Part shown: positions 17,601 to 25,390 of the stretch, in pieces
Position numbering within the stretch: the stretch's first letter is position 1
Layout of the letters: every line of letters begins with the position of its first letter
Made by a program: the position numbers and the translations under genes
Notes under the pieces: model-generated
Seen by the model: only the letters and a program-made list of their open reading frames with translations
Told to the model about the DNA's origin: nothing
Database searches by the model: none
Assembly: GCA_913055695.1 (NCBI GenBank)
Contig: CAJXKF010000002.1
Location: 434,001 to 498,000, forward strand
Length of the DNA stretch: 64,000 nt
Origin: an uncultured Methylophaga sp.
Lineage (GTDB): Bacteria > Pseudomonadota > Gammaproteobacteria > Nitrosococcales > Methylophagaceae
Direction of reading: 5' to 3'

Positions 17601-18520
17601 CTGCCAGTTTCCGTCAGATCCCGGACAGCGACTATGAAAAAACCGGTCTCACCAGTTGGTCATTCGATAAGCTGCCGGAACAGATCACACTGGAACAGAA
17701 CGGCCTGCAAATGACAGCCTATCCTGCCCTGGTGGATAAAAATGACAGCGTCGATCTAACGCTGATGGACACAGCAGCACAGGCCCAACAGCTGACAAGA
17801 CTGGGCTTACGTCGCCTCTTCATGCTGGCGCAGGCAGATGCCGTTAAATATCTGCAGAAGAACCTGCCTGGTATCAAGGAGATGTGTCTGCATTATGCCA
17901 ATGTGCCGCCATCTCCCTATGATGCTAATTCGAACAGCAAACTGACACCCTGTGAGCAACTGAAAACCGACCTGATTCATGTCGCCTTTGATCGTTGTTT
18001 TATTCTCGAGCTACCGGCGATTCGTCACCGCGAGGCATTTGAACAACGACTCAACAGCCGCCGTGGAGATTTAATCAAGATTGCTTCTGATCTGGCGCAG
18101 AACATTGCCGCGCCATTGGCGGAATACCACGCTATCGCCAAGCGACTGAGCAGCAATATTCCCCTGGCTGCTATCAACGCGGTCAATGACATTAAAGAGC
18201 AACTGGGCTTTTTGGTGTATCAGGGCTTTGTCCACGACACGCCTGATGAAGCTTTGAAAAGACTGCCGGTATATTGCCAGGCTGCCGGTATCAGACTCGA
18301 TAAATTACTGACCGATCCTGCCAAAGACCGTCAGCGAATGGCGGAAGTGAAACCACACTGGCAAAAATTCATCAGCAAGGTGAATAAAATTGAGACCGAG
18401 GCCTTCCATGACTATCGCTGGATGCTGGAGGAGTTCAGAATCTCGGTATTTGCTCAGGAATTGAAAACAGCCTACCCCATCAGTGGCAAAAGACTGGAAA
18501 AGCAATGGCAGCTGTGCTGA
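14636..18520 (+). CDS. hrpA: ATP-dependent RNA helicase HrpA
   Basis: 1294 residues, the length of E. coli HrpA, a DEAH-box helicase linked to mRNA processing and stalled-ribosome rescue. Motif I GETGSGKT is at residues 92-99 and DEAH at 190-193; SAT (ITSATIDTERF), the motif V region and QRAGRCGR (motif VI) are intact. HA2/OB domains and the long HrpA-specific C-terminal DUF3418 region follow. The GTG at 14636 is taken as start since the family begins at this point. It ends one base before the convergent GGDEF/EAL gene. Confidence 0.95.
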   Translation: MSNQTPDLDTLLQSTMLSDRHRLTQRWQRLKKEQNQDKLAALAQQVIASVERAEKRRQNIPKPTFEADLPVIERREEVKQAIADNQVIILCGETGSGKTTQLPKICLELGRGVTGMIGHTQPRRIAARTVATRIAEELQSEIGQTVGYKVRFHDHVNADRSYVKLMTDGILLAETQNDKFLNQYDTLIIDEAHERSLNIDFLLGYIKQLLPRRPDLKVIITSATIDTERFSKHFDDAPVIEVSGRTYPVDIRYRPLQTPDEESPDYDMVSGIVAAVDELCREGPGDVLIFLAGERDIRDVSEALRKHHPPQTEILPLFARQSAAEQNRVFKTGGQRRIILATNVAETSLTVPGIRYVVDPGNARISRYSVRNKVQRLPIEKISQSSANQRAGRCGRVAAGICIRLYDQEDFDTRPAFTDPEILRTNLASVILQMSALKLGDPAKFPFINPPPQKMINDGYRLLEELDAVDRQRRITDTGRQLARLPIDPRIARMLLKASDLGSLTEVLVIASALSIQDPRERPMDKQQTADEAHSKYKDERSDFIGFLKLWDLYHDKKKHLSQNKLRKYCKENFLSFLRLREWHDIHQQLHIQLSELKLKFNTQEAAYDSIHQALLSGLLSHIAVKTDKFEYTGARNLKLGIFPGSALHKKGPKWLMAAELVETGKLYARINAKIEPEWIEPIAGSLVKRQYSDPHWEKKPAQVVAFESVSLYGLPIVTRRRVHYGPLDPDLANQIFIREALVNGDWHCRAPFFRHNQSLIQEVELLEQKSRRRDVLVDEEILFDFYRSRIPHDIINGAGFEKWRKKAEKDDPNLLFLSRQQLMQHQAEQVTADYYPDQMLVNRVPLKLEYHFEPGKQHDGITQTIPLSLLNQTSAERYEWLVPGLLRDKIIFLLKALPKSLRRHFIPVPKYADDCLKDLSPESGALLPALSERLRKLTGVEIDEKDWRTDELPLYLQMNFKLVDDDGKLLDESRDLNRLKEDWAREAAASFRQIPDSDYEKTGLTSWSFDKLPEQITLEQNGLQMTAYPALVDKNDSVDLTLMDTAAQAQQLTRLGLRRLFMLAQADAVKYLQKNLPGIKEMCLHYANVPPSPYDANSNSKLTPCEQLKTDLIHVAFDRCFILELPAIRHREAFEQRLNSRRGDLIKIASDLAQNIAAPLAEYHAIAKRLSSNIPLAAINAVNDIKEQLGFLVYQGFVHDTPDEALKRLPVYCQAAGIRLDKLLTDPAKDRQRMAEVKPHWQKFISKVNKIETEAFHDYRWMLEEFRISVFAQELKTAYPISGKRLEKQWQLC

Positions 18521-18521
18521 T

Positions 18522-20861
18522 TCAGACTGTCCAGGCTACCGGCGCCGAAATCAGGTAGCCCTGCACAAAGTCAACACCGATATGCTTCAGGCTGATCAAA
18601 GTCGCTTCATCCTCGACAAATTCCGCTACGGTTTTTAAACCAAGCACCTGGCCGATGCCATTGATGGAATTGACGATTTCGAGATTAACCGTGTTATGAA
18701 CACAGTCTCTGACAAACATGCCATCAATTTTCAGATAATCAATCGGCAGTTGTTTGAGATAGGCGAATGAGGACAGGCCGCTGCCGAAGTCATCGAGCGC
18801 GAACTGACAGCCAATCTGGCGCAGTTCATTAATGAAGTGTAAGGCGGAGCGCATATTGGTGATCGCTGCCGTCTCGGTCACTTCAAAACAAATAACGGCC
18901 TTATCATCGCTGAGCTTCGCCTCTATGATGAGCTTGATGATACGCTCGTAGAAACGTCCATCCCCTAGCGACTGGCCTGACAGGTTGATCGCATAGATAC
19001 CACTGATATCGCGCCCTGCCTCCCTCGCGCTGGATAACTGCGATAAGACATGCTCGACGGTCCACATATCAATCGCCGCAGCCAGATTATAGCGTTCCGC
19101 TGCCGGCAGAAACTCGGCCGGCGAGATCACCGAGCCATCATCATCCAGCATTCTGATCAGTAATTCGCAGTGTGGCAGGCCCGCATTTCTGCTCTGCAGA
19201 GGCTGGATTGGCTGACTGTAGAGGACCAGGCGATCCTCCGTTAAGGCTTGTTGAATCCGCGCCACCCAGCGCATTTCACCACTACGCTGGACCAAATCGG
19301 TATCAGTATCGGTAAAAAGGTGTAAACGATCGCGACCCGCTTCCTTGGCTGCATAACAGGCACTGTCCGCCTGTTTGAGCAGTTCTACCAGGGAGCTGTC
19401 ATGGTCGATCGCAACCAGGCCGATACAGGCTGTGACTTTAAAGATATAACTTTCATATTCGAAGCTGAATCTGCGAATCGATTCCAGCAGGTTTTCCAGC
19501 CTGTCACGTGCTTGTTCCTGTGAGCAGTCCGGCATCAGTACAGCGAACTCATCACCGCTGAAACGCGCCAGCATATCCTGCTCTCTCAGACCCTGACGAA
19601 GCAGTTGGCTGATTTGCTTAAGCAGTGCGTCACCGGCAATGTGGCCACAGGTATCGTTAATTACCTTGAACTGGTCCAGATCAAGATAACAAAGCACATA
19701 CTGCGAATGCAGCGGCTTTGACAACAGCGTCTGCAACTGTTTCTCCAGGGCGCGGCGGTTAGGTAAGCCGGTCAGCGCATCGTGTAAAGCCTGATGCTGC
19801 AGATCCTCACTCAGCAGATACTGCTCGGTGATATCCTGCGCCTGGACGACGACATACTCAATTTCGCTGTCCTCATTTCTCACCGCCGATAGCGTAGAGT
19901 TCAACCACAGGCTCCTGCCATGGCGAGTAATGTAGCGGCGGGTGATTTTGTATTGCTTGATGTCCCCCTGAAGCAGCTTCAAAAATTGCGGACTGATTTC
20001 TGAAGAGTCGTCCGGATGCAACAGTTCGGTGGCGTGTCTGCCCTGCAAGGTTTTCTTATCATAGCCGAAGAGTTCAGAGCCGGCTTTGTTCACATCCAGG
20101 ATCAGGAAACGCTTATCCATCAACAGCATGGGCACACCGGCATCTTCAAAGGTGTGTAACAGAAAGGTTTCTTTGGCGCGTAGCTCGTTGACCAGCTCCG
20201 ATTGCGCCTGATTGATCTCGGATAAATGACTGACCAGAGCCCGGTTTTCCTGGCGTAACCTCAGACTTTCCAGCATTTTTTGATTGAGATTTCGTGCCAG
20301 CAGCAGTATCGCAACCAGATAAACCAGTGTCATTAAGGCGATATAAGTGATACCTGCATTAAATATGCTGAAACTGACCGGGAGCACCATCGGCAATACA
20401 AATGCGCAGAAACTACGCAGACTGCTGAGATAAGAAAAAAGCGCGCCGGCAGACATGCCGCAGACGACCAGCGGAATCGTCATCTGCTGAATCAATGGCA
20501 GCCCCGTATTGAAAATGAAAGCTAATGTGCCCCAAATCAAGCCGCTGACAAACAAGGCGGCAGCGTACTGATTTTCACAACTTCTAACGAGTTCGCTGGT
20601 GGGATTGCGCATACTTTTGTTGCGCACACGGTGCCACAGCCAGAGACGTATACTATTGACTGCGACAGCTGTCCCCCACCACCAGTACAAGAAAAGCGGA
20701 TTGACTGCAGGATAGAGAACCACAGCTGTCAAAGAGCTCACTATTAGATTAGTGATGATTGCAATGACGCCCTGCTGCAACAGGATCTGCAAACGCATTA
20801 GTTCGATCGAGGCAGCCTCAGCGGCACGGACATCCTTATTCATGCTGATTTGGGTGTTCAA
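18522..20861 (-). CDS. Membrane-bound PAS-GGDEF-EAL c-di-GMP protein
   Basis: 779 residues. Roughly residues 25-200 form a membrane sensor of five or six hydrophobic segments (MASE-like). A PAS domain follows (~220-345, LLMDKRFLILDVNKAGSELFGYDKKT type), then GGDEF (~355-515) with the active-site variant SGDEF in ARFSGDEFAVLM, then EAL (~530-779). The EAL signature reads ELL, but other phosphodiesterase residues are present: NLSGQSL, CFEVTETA and DDFGSG. Both cyclase and phosphodiesterase activity are therefore possible. The upstream gap holds two CRP-type palindromes, the nearer centred about 45 bases before the start codon. Confidence 0.92.
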   Translation of the reverse strand: MNTQISMNKDVRAAEAASIELMRLQILLQQGVIAIITNLIVSSLTAVVLYPAVNPLFLYWWWGTAVAVNSIRLWLWHRVRNKSMRNPTSELVRSCENQYAAALFVSGLIWGTLAFIFNTGLPLIQQMTIPLVVCGMSAGALFSYLSSLRSFCAFVLPMVLPVSFSIFNAGITYIALMTLVYLVAILLLARNLNQKMLESLRLRQENRALVSHLSEINQAQSELVNELRAKETFLLHTFEDAGVPMLLMDKRFLILDVNKAGSELFGYDKKTLQGRHATELLHPDDSSEISPQFLKLLQGDIKQYKITRRYITRHGRSLWLNSTLSAVRNEDSEIEYVVVQAQDITEQYLLSEDLQHQALHDALTGLPNRRALEKQLQTLLSKPLHSQYVLCYLDLDQFKVINDTCGHIAGDALLKQISQLLRQGLREQDMLARFSGDEFAVLMPDCSQEQARDRLENLLESIRRFSFEYESYIFKVTACIGLVAIDHDSSLVELLKQADSACYAAKEAGRDRLHLFTDTDTDLVQRSGEMRWVARIQQALTEDRLVLYSQPIQPLQSRNAGLPHCELLIRMLDDDGSVISPAEFLPAAERYNLAAAIDMWTVEHVLSQLSSAREAGRDISGIYAINLSGQSLGDGRFYERIIKLIIEAKLSDDKAVICFEVTETAAITNMRSALHFINELRQIGCQFALDDFGSGLSSFAYLKQLPIDYLKIDGMFVRDCVHNTVNLEIVNSINGIGQVLGLKTVAEFVEDEATLISLKHIGVDFVQGYLISAPVAWTV

Positions 20862-20898
20862 CGATACTCCAGACTAAACACTTCGCTTTTTTCGTAAT

Positions 20899-20914
20899 TG
20901 TGAACTACGTCACA
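20899..20914. promoter_or_regulatory. CRP/Clp-type palindrome, site 1
   Basis: TGTGA-ACTACG-TCACA is a perfect match to the CRP/Vfr/Clp core TGTGA-N6-TCACA. It lies 38 bases upstream of the GGDEF/EAL start codon. Binding is inferred from sequence only. Confidence 0.6.
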
Positions 20915-20951
20915 GGCTGGCACAGTTAACCATATGTGACTCAATTCAACC

Positions 20952-20967
20952 TGTGAGACAGTTCACA
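20952..20967. promoter_or_regulatory. CRP/Clp-type palindrome, site 2
   Basis: TGTGA-GACAGT-TCACA is a second perfect TGTGA-N6-TCACA palindrome. Its centre is 53 bases from site 1 and about 110 bases upstream of the glycine-zipper start codon. The two sites together make a divergent control region likely. Confidence 0.6.
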
Positions 20968-21069
20968 ACTTAACAAAAAAACGGCTTTTGAAAACCATAA
21001 TCATTCAGTTCTGGTTCAGTTATCGATTGCTAATCTGCCTGCAACAGCTGACAAAAGAGGAGAGCTGTA

Positions 21070-21624
21070 ATGAAAACCATCATAAAAACCCTGGCTCTGG
21101 CTTCAGCTTTCACGCTGACCTCTGCTAACGTAATGGCTGATCACAATGATCAATATGAACGTGAATATCGGGATTATGATCGGAGCGAAAAAGCCCGCGT
21201 CACCCATGTCGAGCCGATTTATCGTACTGTCACAGTCACCCGTCCTGAACGCGAATGCTGGGATGAGCCCCGGCGCCATCGCAGTGGTCATCAGTCTTAT
21301 ACCAGCACTATCGCCGGTGGCTTAATTGGTGGTGTTATCGGTAATCAGTTTGGTGGCGGCAGTGGTAATACGGCGATGACCATTGCCGGTACGCTGCTCG
21401 GCGGTTCAGTGGGACGTGATATGGGTAACCGCTACCAGGATGTTGATTATACTTATCAGGAGCAATGCCGGGTAATAGACAGACAATACCGTGAACAGCG
21501 CGTTGATGCTTATGAGGTCAGCTATCGTTATCACGGCAGAATTTATACCACAGTGATGGATCATCATCCGGGAAAATTCATTCCAGTTGATGTCCACGTT
21601 GAACCGCGTCGTTCCTATTATTGA
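21070..21624 (+). CDS. Exported glycine-zipper 2TM domain protein
   Basis: 184 residues. A signal peptide (ALASAFTLTSANVMA, cleavage after VMA near residue 23) is followed by a charged region and the glycine-zipper segment IAGGLIGGVIGNQFGGGSGNTAMTIAGTLLGGSVG (~residues 81-117, described by its repeating G-x3-G pattern). The last part is aromatic and Arg-rich, with two cysteines (ECWDEP and EQCRV) that could form a disulfide. This is the Rick_17kDa/PcP-like glycine-zipper family, envelope proteins of unclear role. AGAGGAGAGC precedes the ATG. A c-type cytochrome follows after 10 bases. Confidence 0.85.
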   Translation: MKTIIKTLALASAFTLTSANVMADHNDQYEREYRDYDRSEKARVTHVEPIYRTVTVTRPERECWDEPRRHRSGHQSYTSTIAGGLIGGVIGNQFGGGSGNTAMTIAGTLLGGSVGRDMGNRYQDVDYTYQEQCRVIDRQYREQRVDAYEVSYRYHGRIYTTVMDHHPGKFIPVDVHVEPRRSYY

Positions 21625-21634
21625 GATGCTGACT

Positions 21635-22036
21635 ATGAAAAAACTGATACTGTCGATGACTGTGGCAATCGCCCTCTCTAACCTGGCCATATTACCCGCA
21701 CAGGCGGCGGGGCCTAAACCCTACACCGTCACCAACGGCAATAAGCTGGATGTCGACACCTATAAAGGTTACAAGCTATACCGTAACTGGTGTGCCCGCT
21801 GTCATGGCACCTACGGCCAGGGACTGGCCGGCCCTAATCTGGCAGCGAGTCTGAATAAAATCAGCTATGAAGAGTTTATGAAAACAGTCGCTGCCGGCAA
21901 AACCGGTCAGATCGGCATGATGCCGGCCTGGCAATCCAACCAGACTGTAATGCAGGGCCGCGACAATATTTACAGCTACCTGAAAGCACGTGCTGATGGT
22001 GCGATTGGCGAAGTCAAGCCTGAAAAAATGCAATAG
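21635..22036 (+). CDS. Periplasmic c-type cytochrome
   Basis: 133 residues from the ATG at 21635. A signal peptide (LILSMTVAIALSNLAILPAQAA, cleavage near residue 24) precedes a single-haem cytochrome c domain: haem-attachment CARCH at residues 53-57 and a distal Met in the GMMPAW segment. The size and layout suit the small class I cytochromes that accept electrons from alcohol or methanol dehydrogenases, but no dehydrogenase is nearby, so the partner is unknown. It directly follows the glycine-zipper gene and probably shares its transcript. Confidence 0.9.
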   Translation: MKKLILSMTVAIALSNLAILPAQAAGPKPYTVTNGNKLDVDTYKGYKLYRNWCARCHGTYGQGLAGPNLAASLNKISYEEFMKTVAAGKTGQIGMMPAWQSNQTVMQGRDNIYSYLKARADGAIGEVKPEKMQ

Positions 22037-22044
22037 GCTTTGTG

Positions 22045-22071
22045 CCAGGCAGCCCCCCAGTGGCTGCCTGG
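22045..22071 (+). terminator. GC-rich hairpin after the cytochrome gene, terminator-like but without T tract
   Basis: Ten-base perfect stem CCAGGCAGCC / GGCTGCCTGG eight bases after the cytochrome stop. The following sequence (ACTTGCTTT) has only a weak T run, so it may protect the 3' end or terminate inefficiently. Confidence 0.45.
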
Positions 22072-22077
22072 ACTTGC

Positions 22078-22112
22078 TTTAACAGCAGATGCTGTTAAAA
22101 ATACTGCTGTTA
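22078..22112. repeat. Overlapping inverted and direct repeats before the PepSY/two-component operon
   Basis: TTTAACAGCA (22078-22087) and TGCTGTTAAA (22090-22099) form a 10-base palindrome with a two-base centre. GCTGTTA recurs at 22091 and 22106, 15 bases apart. The cluster lies 17 to 51 bases before the PepSY start codon and could be a binding site for the downstream OmpR-type regulator. No protein is demonstrated. Confidence 0.4.
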
Positions 22113-22128
22113 GTGATAAGGTAAATCC

Positions 22129-22422
22129 ATGTTTATGTTCCGCTGTCTGCTCCTGATTTCTTTGTTATTGAGCCCGCTTATACATGCTGATGATCATATT
22201 CCCTATGAACAGCAACCGGGTAATATCATCAATGAAATTGCTTTGCCGTTAACCAAGCATACCGCGGCGGAGCTGGCAAAAATTGAAACCGGTGGCAAAA
22301 TTCTGTCGGTGGATGAGCAGCATCAAGGTGACAGCGTGATTTTTCGTGTCAAAGTGCTCCACAACAACGGTAAAGTCAAAGTTCACCGGATTGATCGTGA
22401 CACTGGCCACACCTTACCCTGA
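22129..22422 (+). CDS. Exported PepSY domain protein
   Basis: 97 residues. A signal peptide (MFMFRCLLLISLLLSPLIHA, cleavage near residue 20) precedes one PepSY domain: LTKHTAAELAKIETGGKILSVDEQ, then VIFRVKVLHNNGKVKVHRIDRDTG. The small exported PepSY partner immediately before a response regulator and sensor kinase is a recurrent arrangement, and the protein probably modulates the sensor from the periplasm. That role is inferred from context. The stop codon is six bases before the response-regulator ATG. Confidence 0.87.
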   Translation: MFMFRCLLLISLLLSPLIHADDHIPYEQQPGNIINEIALPLTKHTAAELAKIETGGKILSVDEQHQGDSVIFRVKVLHNNGKVKVHRIDRDTGHTLP

Positions 22423-22428
22423 GACAGC

Positions 22429-23109
22429 ATGCGCGTTCTACTGATAGAAGACGAGATTCATTTGCGTGAGCAGATCACGCGACAGCTCAATGACCAGAAT
22501 CTGACGGTTGATTCTGTAGCCGACGGCGAGGAAGGGCTGTTTATGGGCAGCGAATATGCCTATGATGTTGCGATTATTGATCTGGGCCTGCCCAAATTAT
22601 CCGGTATTGAAGTCATTCAGCAGCTTCGCCAGAAAGGACTGGATTATCCGATATTGATTCTCACCGCACGCGGACGCTGGCAGGATAAGGTCGAGGGTCT
22701 GGAGTCCGGCGCTGATGATTACCTCGTCAAGCCCTTTCATTTCGAAGAACTTTTGGCCCGGCTGAACGCCCTGGCGAGACGCGCTTCGGGCTGGGCCAAT
22801 TCAACTATCTGCTGTGGTCCTATCTGTCTCAATCCAAGCACCCAGCAAGTGACCAAGAATCAGACTGCCATTGATCTCACCGCTTATGAATACCGTTTGT
22901 TGCATTACCTGATGCTGCATGCAGGTGAAGTTATTTCCAAAACAGAATTAACTGATCATATTTACGAACTGGATCAGGACCGCGACAGTAATGTGATTGA
23001 AGTGTTTGTGAAACGCCTGCGCAGTAAACTGGACCCGGAAAAACAACTGAACCCGATTGAGACCCTGCGTGGTCGCGGCTACCGGCTGAACCTGCCTCGT
23101 GGTCAATAA
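22429..23109 (+). CDS. OmpR/PhoP-type response regulator
   Basis: 226 residues. Receiver domain with the acidic pocket IEDE (residues 6-9), phospho-acceptor Asp51 in VAIIDLGLPK and KPF (Lys ~101). The C-terminal winged-helix Trans_reg_C domain carries DLTAYEYRLLHYLMLH and VIEVFVKRLRSKLD, ending in RGRGYRL. It most resembles the PhoP/QseB group. It overlaps the kinase gene by 11 bases, so the pair is translationally coupled. Likely targets include its own operon via the repeats at 22078-22112. Confidence 0.92.
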   Translation: MRVLLIEDEIHLREQITRQLNDQNLTVDSVADGEEGLFMGSEYAYDVAIIDLGLPKLSGIEVIQQLRQKGLDYPILILTARGRWQDKVEGLESGADDYLVKPFHFEELLARLNALARRASGWANSTICCGPICLNPSTQQVTKNQTAIDLTAYEYRLLHYLMLHAGEVISKTELTDHIYELDQDRDSNVIEVFVKRLRSKLDPEKQLNPIETLRGRGYRLNLPRGQ

Positions 23110-24448
23110 ACTCTCCTTATCCAACCGCCTGTTAATCGCAGTCAGCCTGGTGCTGACGGCGTTTTTTGGTTTATCTGCGGTCAGCCTTAACAACGCTTTT
23201 GAAAGCAGTGCCGAGCACGAGCAGAAAAAACGTCTTAAAAATTATGTCTACACCCTGCTCACTGCCGCTGACCTCAATGCACAGGGAGAGTTGATGATGT
23301 CGACTGATCTGGCGGAACCCAAGTTTTCTATTCCCAACTCGGGTTTGTATGCCCAGATCACCAGTGAGGGGGAAATTGTCTGGCAATCACCCTCCGCTAT
23401 CGGCCATTTTCTGGCTTTGCCGTTCAATCCCGGTCCTTCGAATGAGGAATATCATACCGTTGAGATGGAAACCGGTATGACATTATTGAACCTGGCATTT
23501 GGCATCGTCTGGGAAACAGAAAGCGGTGAGGAAATCGCCTATACCATCAATGTCGCAGAGGATATGCAGGCTTTGCAGGAACAGACCGCAGGCTTTCAGC
23601 GCAGTCTCTGGTACTGGCTCGGTGGCACCGGTCTGATGCTGCTGATCGCACAATGGCTTATCCTGCGCTGGAGTCTGCGCCCGCTGCATGATGTGGCGAT
23701 AGATTTACATGCCATCGAAACCGGTGAACACCGCCGCCTTAACGACGAATATCCGAAAGAGCTGCAACAGCTGACTTATCGAATTAATGCCCTGCTCGAT
23801 CACGAGGAATCACGCCGCCAGCGCTATAAAAACTCTCTGGCCGATCTGGCACATAGCCTCAAAACCCCTTTATCCGTTTTCCGTGGCGAGCTGGAAAACA
23901 GTGACAGCACGCAACAGCTACGTAAAACCGGTTATGAACAGCTGGATCGGATCAGTACCCTGGTTGATTACCAGTTACAGCGCGCTTCGACTGAAGGCAA
24001 GAGCAGCCTGCTGGCGCCGGTATCACTCGGCGAAATTATCTATAAAATCACCGGCAGCCTGGATAAGGTCTACCGGAGCAAGCAGATCCGCAGTCAGTGC
24101 GAAATTGAACGGGATGCCTATATTCATGCCGATGAAGGCGATATGTACGAACTCCTCGGCAATCTGCTGGAAAATGCCTACAAATACTGTAAACATCAGG
24201 TGCACATCATTGTCACCACCTTGAACGGTAATGTACGCATCCGTGTTGAAGATGATGGCAGTGGCATTCCGGCCCGGGCCGAGGGGTTTGTTATTAAACG
24301 GGGTCACCGTATTGACACCCAGGCCGAAGGCCAGGGGCTGGGTCTGGCCATCGTCAGCGACATCATTGTCGCTTATGAAGGCAATATCAATCTGGAACGC
24401 TCACGCCTGGGCGGTGCGAGCTTTGTTATCGAATTGCCACGTCAGTGA
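23099..24448 (+). CDS. Sensor histidine kinase (PhoQ/QseC-like)
   Basis: 449 residues from the GTG at 23099, inside the end of the regulator gene. Transmembrane segment 1 is near residues 9-29, then a periplasmic sensor region of ~140 residues, TM2 at about 170-190 (WYWLGGTGLMLLIAQWLIL), a HAMP-like linker and the H-box LAHSLKTPLS with His252. The N-box is LLENAYKYCK, the G-boxes DDGSGIP and GQGLGLAIV. The sensing region is acidic (EME, EEYHTVEMETG), as in PhoQ, so cation sensing is possible but unproven. The 3' end overlaps the convergent darP gene by seven bases. Confidence 0.92.
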   Translation: MVNKLSLSNRLLIAVSLVLTAFFGLSAVSLNNAFESSAEHEQKKRLKNYVYTLLTAADLNAQGELMMSTDLAEPKFSIPNSGLYAQITSEGEIVWQSPSAIGHFLALPFNPGPSNEEYHTVEMETGMTLLNLAFGIVWETESGEEIAYTINVAEDMQALQEQTAGFQRSLWYWLGGTGLMLLIAQWLILRWSLRPLHDVAIDLHAIETGEHRRLNDEYPKELQQLTYRINALLDHEESRRQRYKNSLADLAHSLKTPLSVFRGELENSDSTQQLRKTGYEQLDRISTLVDYQLQRASTEGKSSLLAPVSLGEIIYKITGSLDKVYRSKQIRSQCEIERDAYIHADEGDMYELLGNLLENAYKYCKHQVHIIVTTLNGNVRIRVEDDGSGIPARAEGFVIKRGHRIDTQAEGQGLGLAIVSDIIVAYEGNINLERSRLGGASFVIELPRQ

Positions 24449-24969
24449 TGCTGCTGTAAGTCCTGCAGATACTGAAATACCTGCCTTGCTGATTTCGGCG
24501 GTTTGTTCTGCTTGGCTTCACGTACCGCGTTTCTGACCAGTTGTCTGACATGCTGGACATCAAAGTCCTCAAATTCATTTATCAGCTCACCATAAACCGC
24601 ATCATCCCCGGCCAGCAGACGATCCCGCCAGTCTTCCAGTTGATGAAACTGTTTTACTTGGCCCTGGTGAGGTTGTTGCAACTGAGCAAGCTGACGCTCA
24701 ATTGAAGCATGATCAAGCGCCGCTATCAGACCACCGATAAAGCCGGTCTGGCGTTTTAATGCCCCTTTACTCATTGACCGGGCATCATCCACGGCTTCTC
24801 GCAATTCGTCCGGCAGGTCCAGCTTATTCAAATCTCTTTTGGGCAGGTTAATCAATTCCCGCCCCAACTCTCTTAGTGCCTGAAGCTCTTTTTTGACCTG
24901 GGTTTTGCTTTTCTCGTTATCCCACTCCTGCGGCCAGTTTTCTTCACTGCCCTGTTCAAATTCACTCAT
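24442..24969 (-). CDS. darP: Ribosome-associated protein DarP (YjgA, DUF615)
   Basis: 175 residues, the standard DUF615 length. Characteristic segments are the start SEFEQGSEENWPQEWDNEKSKTQVKKE, the LGRELINLPKRDLNKLDLPDELREAV stretch and DWRDRLLAGDDAVYGEL. In E. coli the protein promotes late assembly of the 50S subunit. It is the third gene of a minus-strand run, starting two bases after the yjbQ stop, and meets the kinase gene tail to tail. Confidence 0.93.
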   Translation of the reverse strand: MSEFEQGSEENWPQEWDNEKSKTQVKKELQALRELGRELINLPKRDLNKLDLPDELREAVDDARSMSKGALKRQTGFIGGLIAALDHASIERQLAQLQQPHQGQVKQFHQLEDWRDRLLAGDDAVYGELINEFEDFDVQHVRQLVRNAVREAKQNKPPKSARQVFQYLQDLQQHH

Positions 24970-24971
24970 CT

Positions 24972-25388
24972 TTATTCACCCTGCACAGTGACGATAACGC
25001 GGCGGCGCTGCGGGTGGGTGCGGTGCTCCCACAGATAAATACCCTGCCAGACACCGAGATCGCACTGACCGCCACTGACCGGCACCGTGAGATCCGGGTT
25101 GGTTAATACCGTCCGTATATGAGCACTCATATCATCCGGCCCTTCATCCTGATGACGAAACATCGGATCGCCATCCGGTACGATATGCTGCATAAAGGTT
25201 TCCAGATCGTGGCGAACATCAGGATCAGCATTTTCACACAACATCAGTGAGGCACTGGTGTGCTGCACAAAAACATGGCAGGTACCGGTTTTGATTCCGG
25301 ATTCCGCCACCAGTTGCTGCACATCACGGGTGATATTGCTGGTACTACGACCACTGTTGTTATATGTAAGAGTCTGTTGATAAATCAT
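24972..25388 (-). CDS. yjbQ: YjbQ family protein (UPF0047)
   Basis: 138 residues. Hallmarks are VFVQHTSASLMLCENADPDVRHDLETFM and the end WQGIYLWEHRTHPQRRRVIVTVQGE. Conserved His and Arg residues line a putative active site; E. coli YjbQ shows weak thiamine-phosphate synthase activity, but the physiological role is unknown. It is located between darP and the glycosyltransferase-like gene with gaps of two bases on either side, so the three are probably one operon. Confidence 0.93.
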   Translation of the reverse strand: MIYQQTLTYNNSGRSTSNITRDVQQLVAESGIKTGTCHVFVQHTSASLMLCENADPDVRHDLETFMQHIVPDGDPMFRHQDEGPDDMSAHIRTVLTNPDLTVPVSGGQCDLGVWQGIYLWEHRTHPQRRRVIVTVQGE

Positions 25389-25390
25389 AA

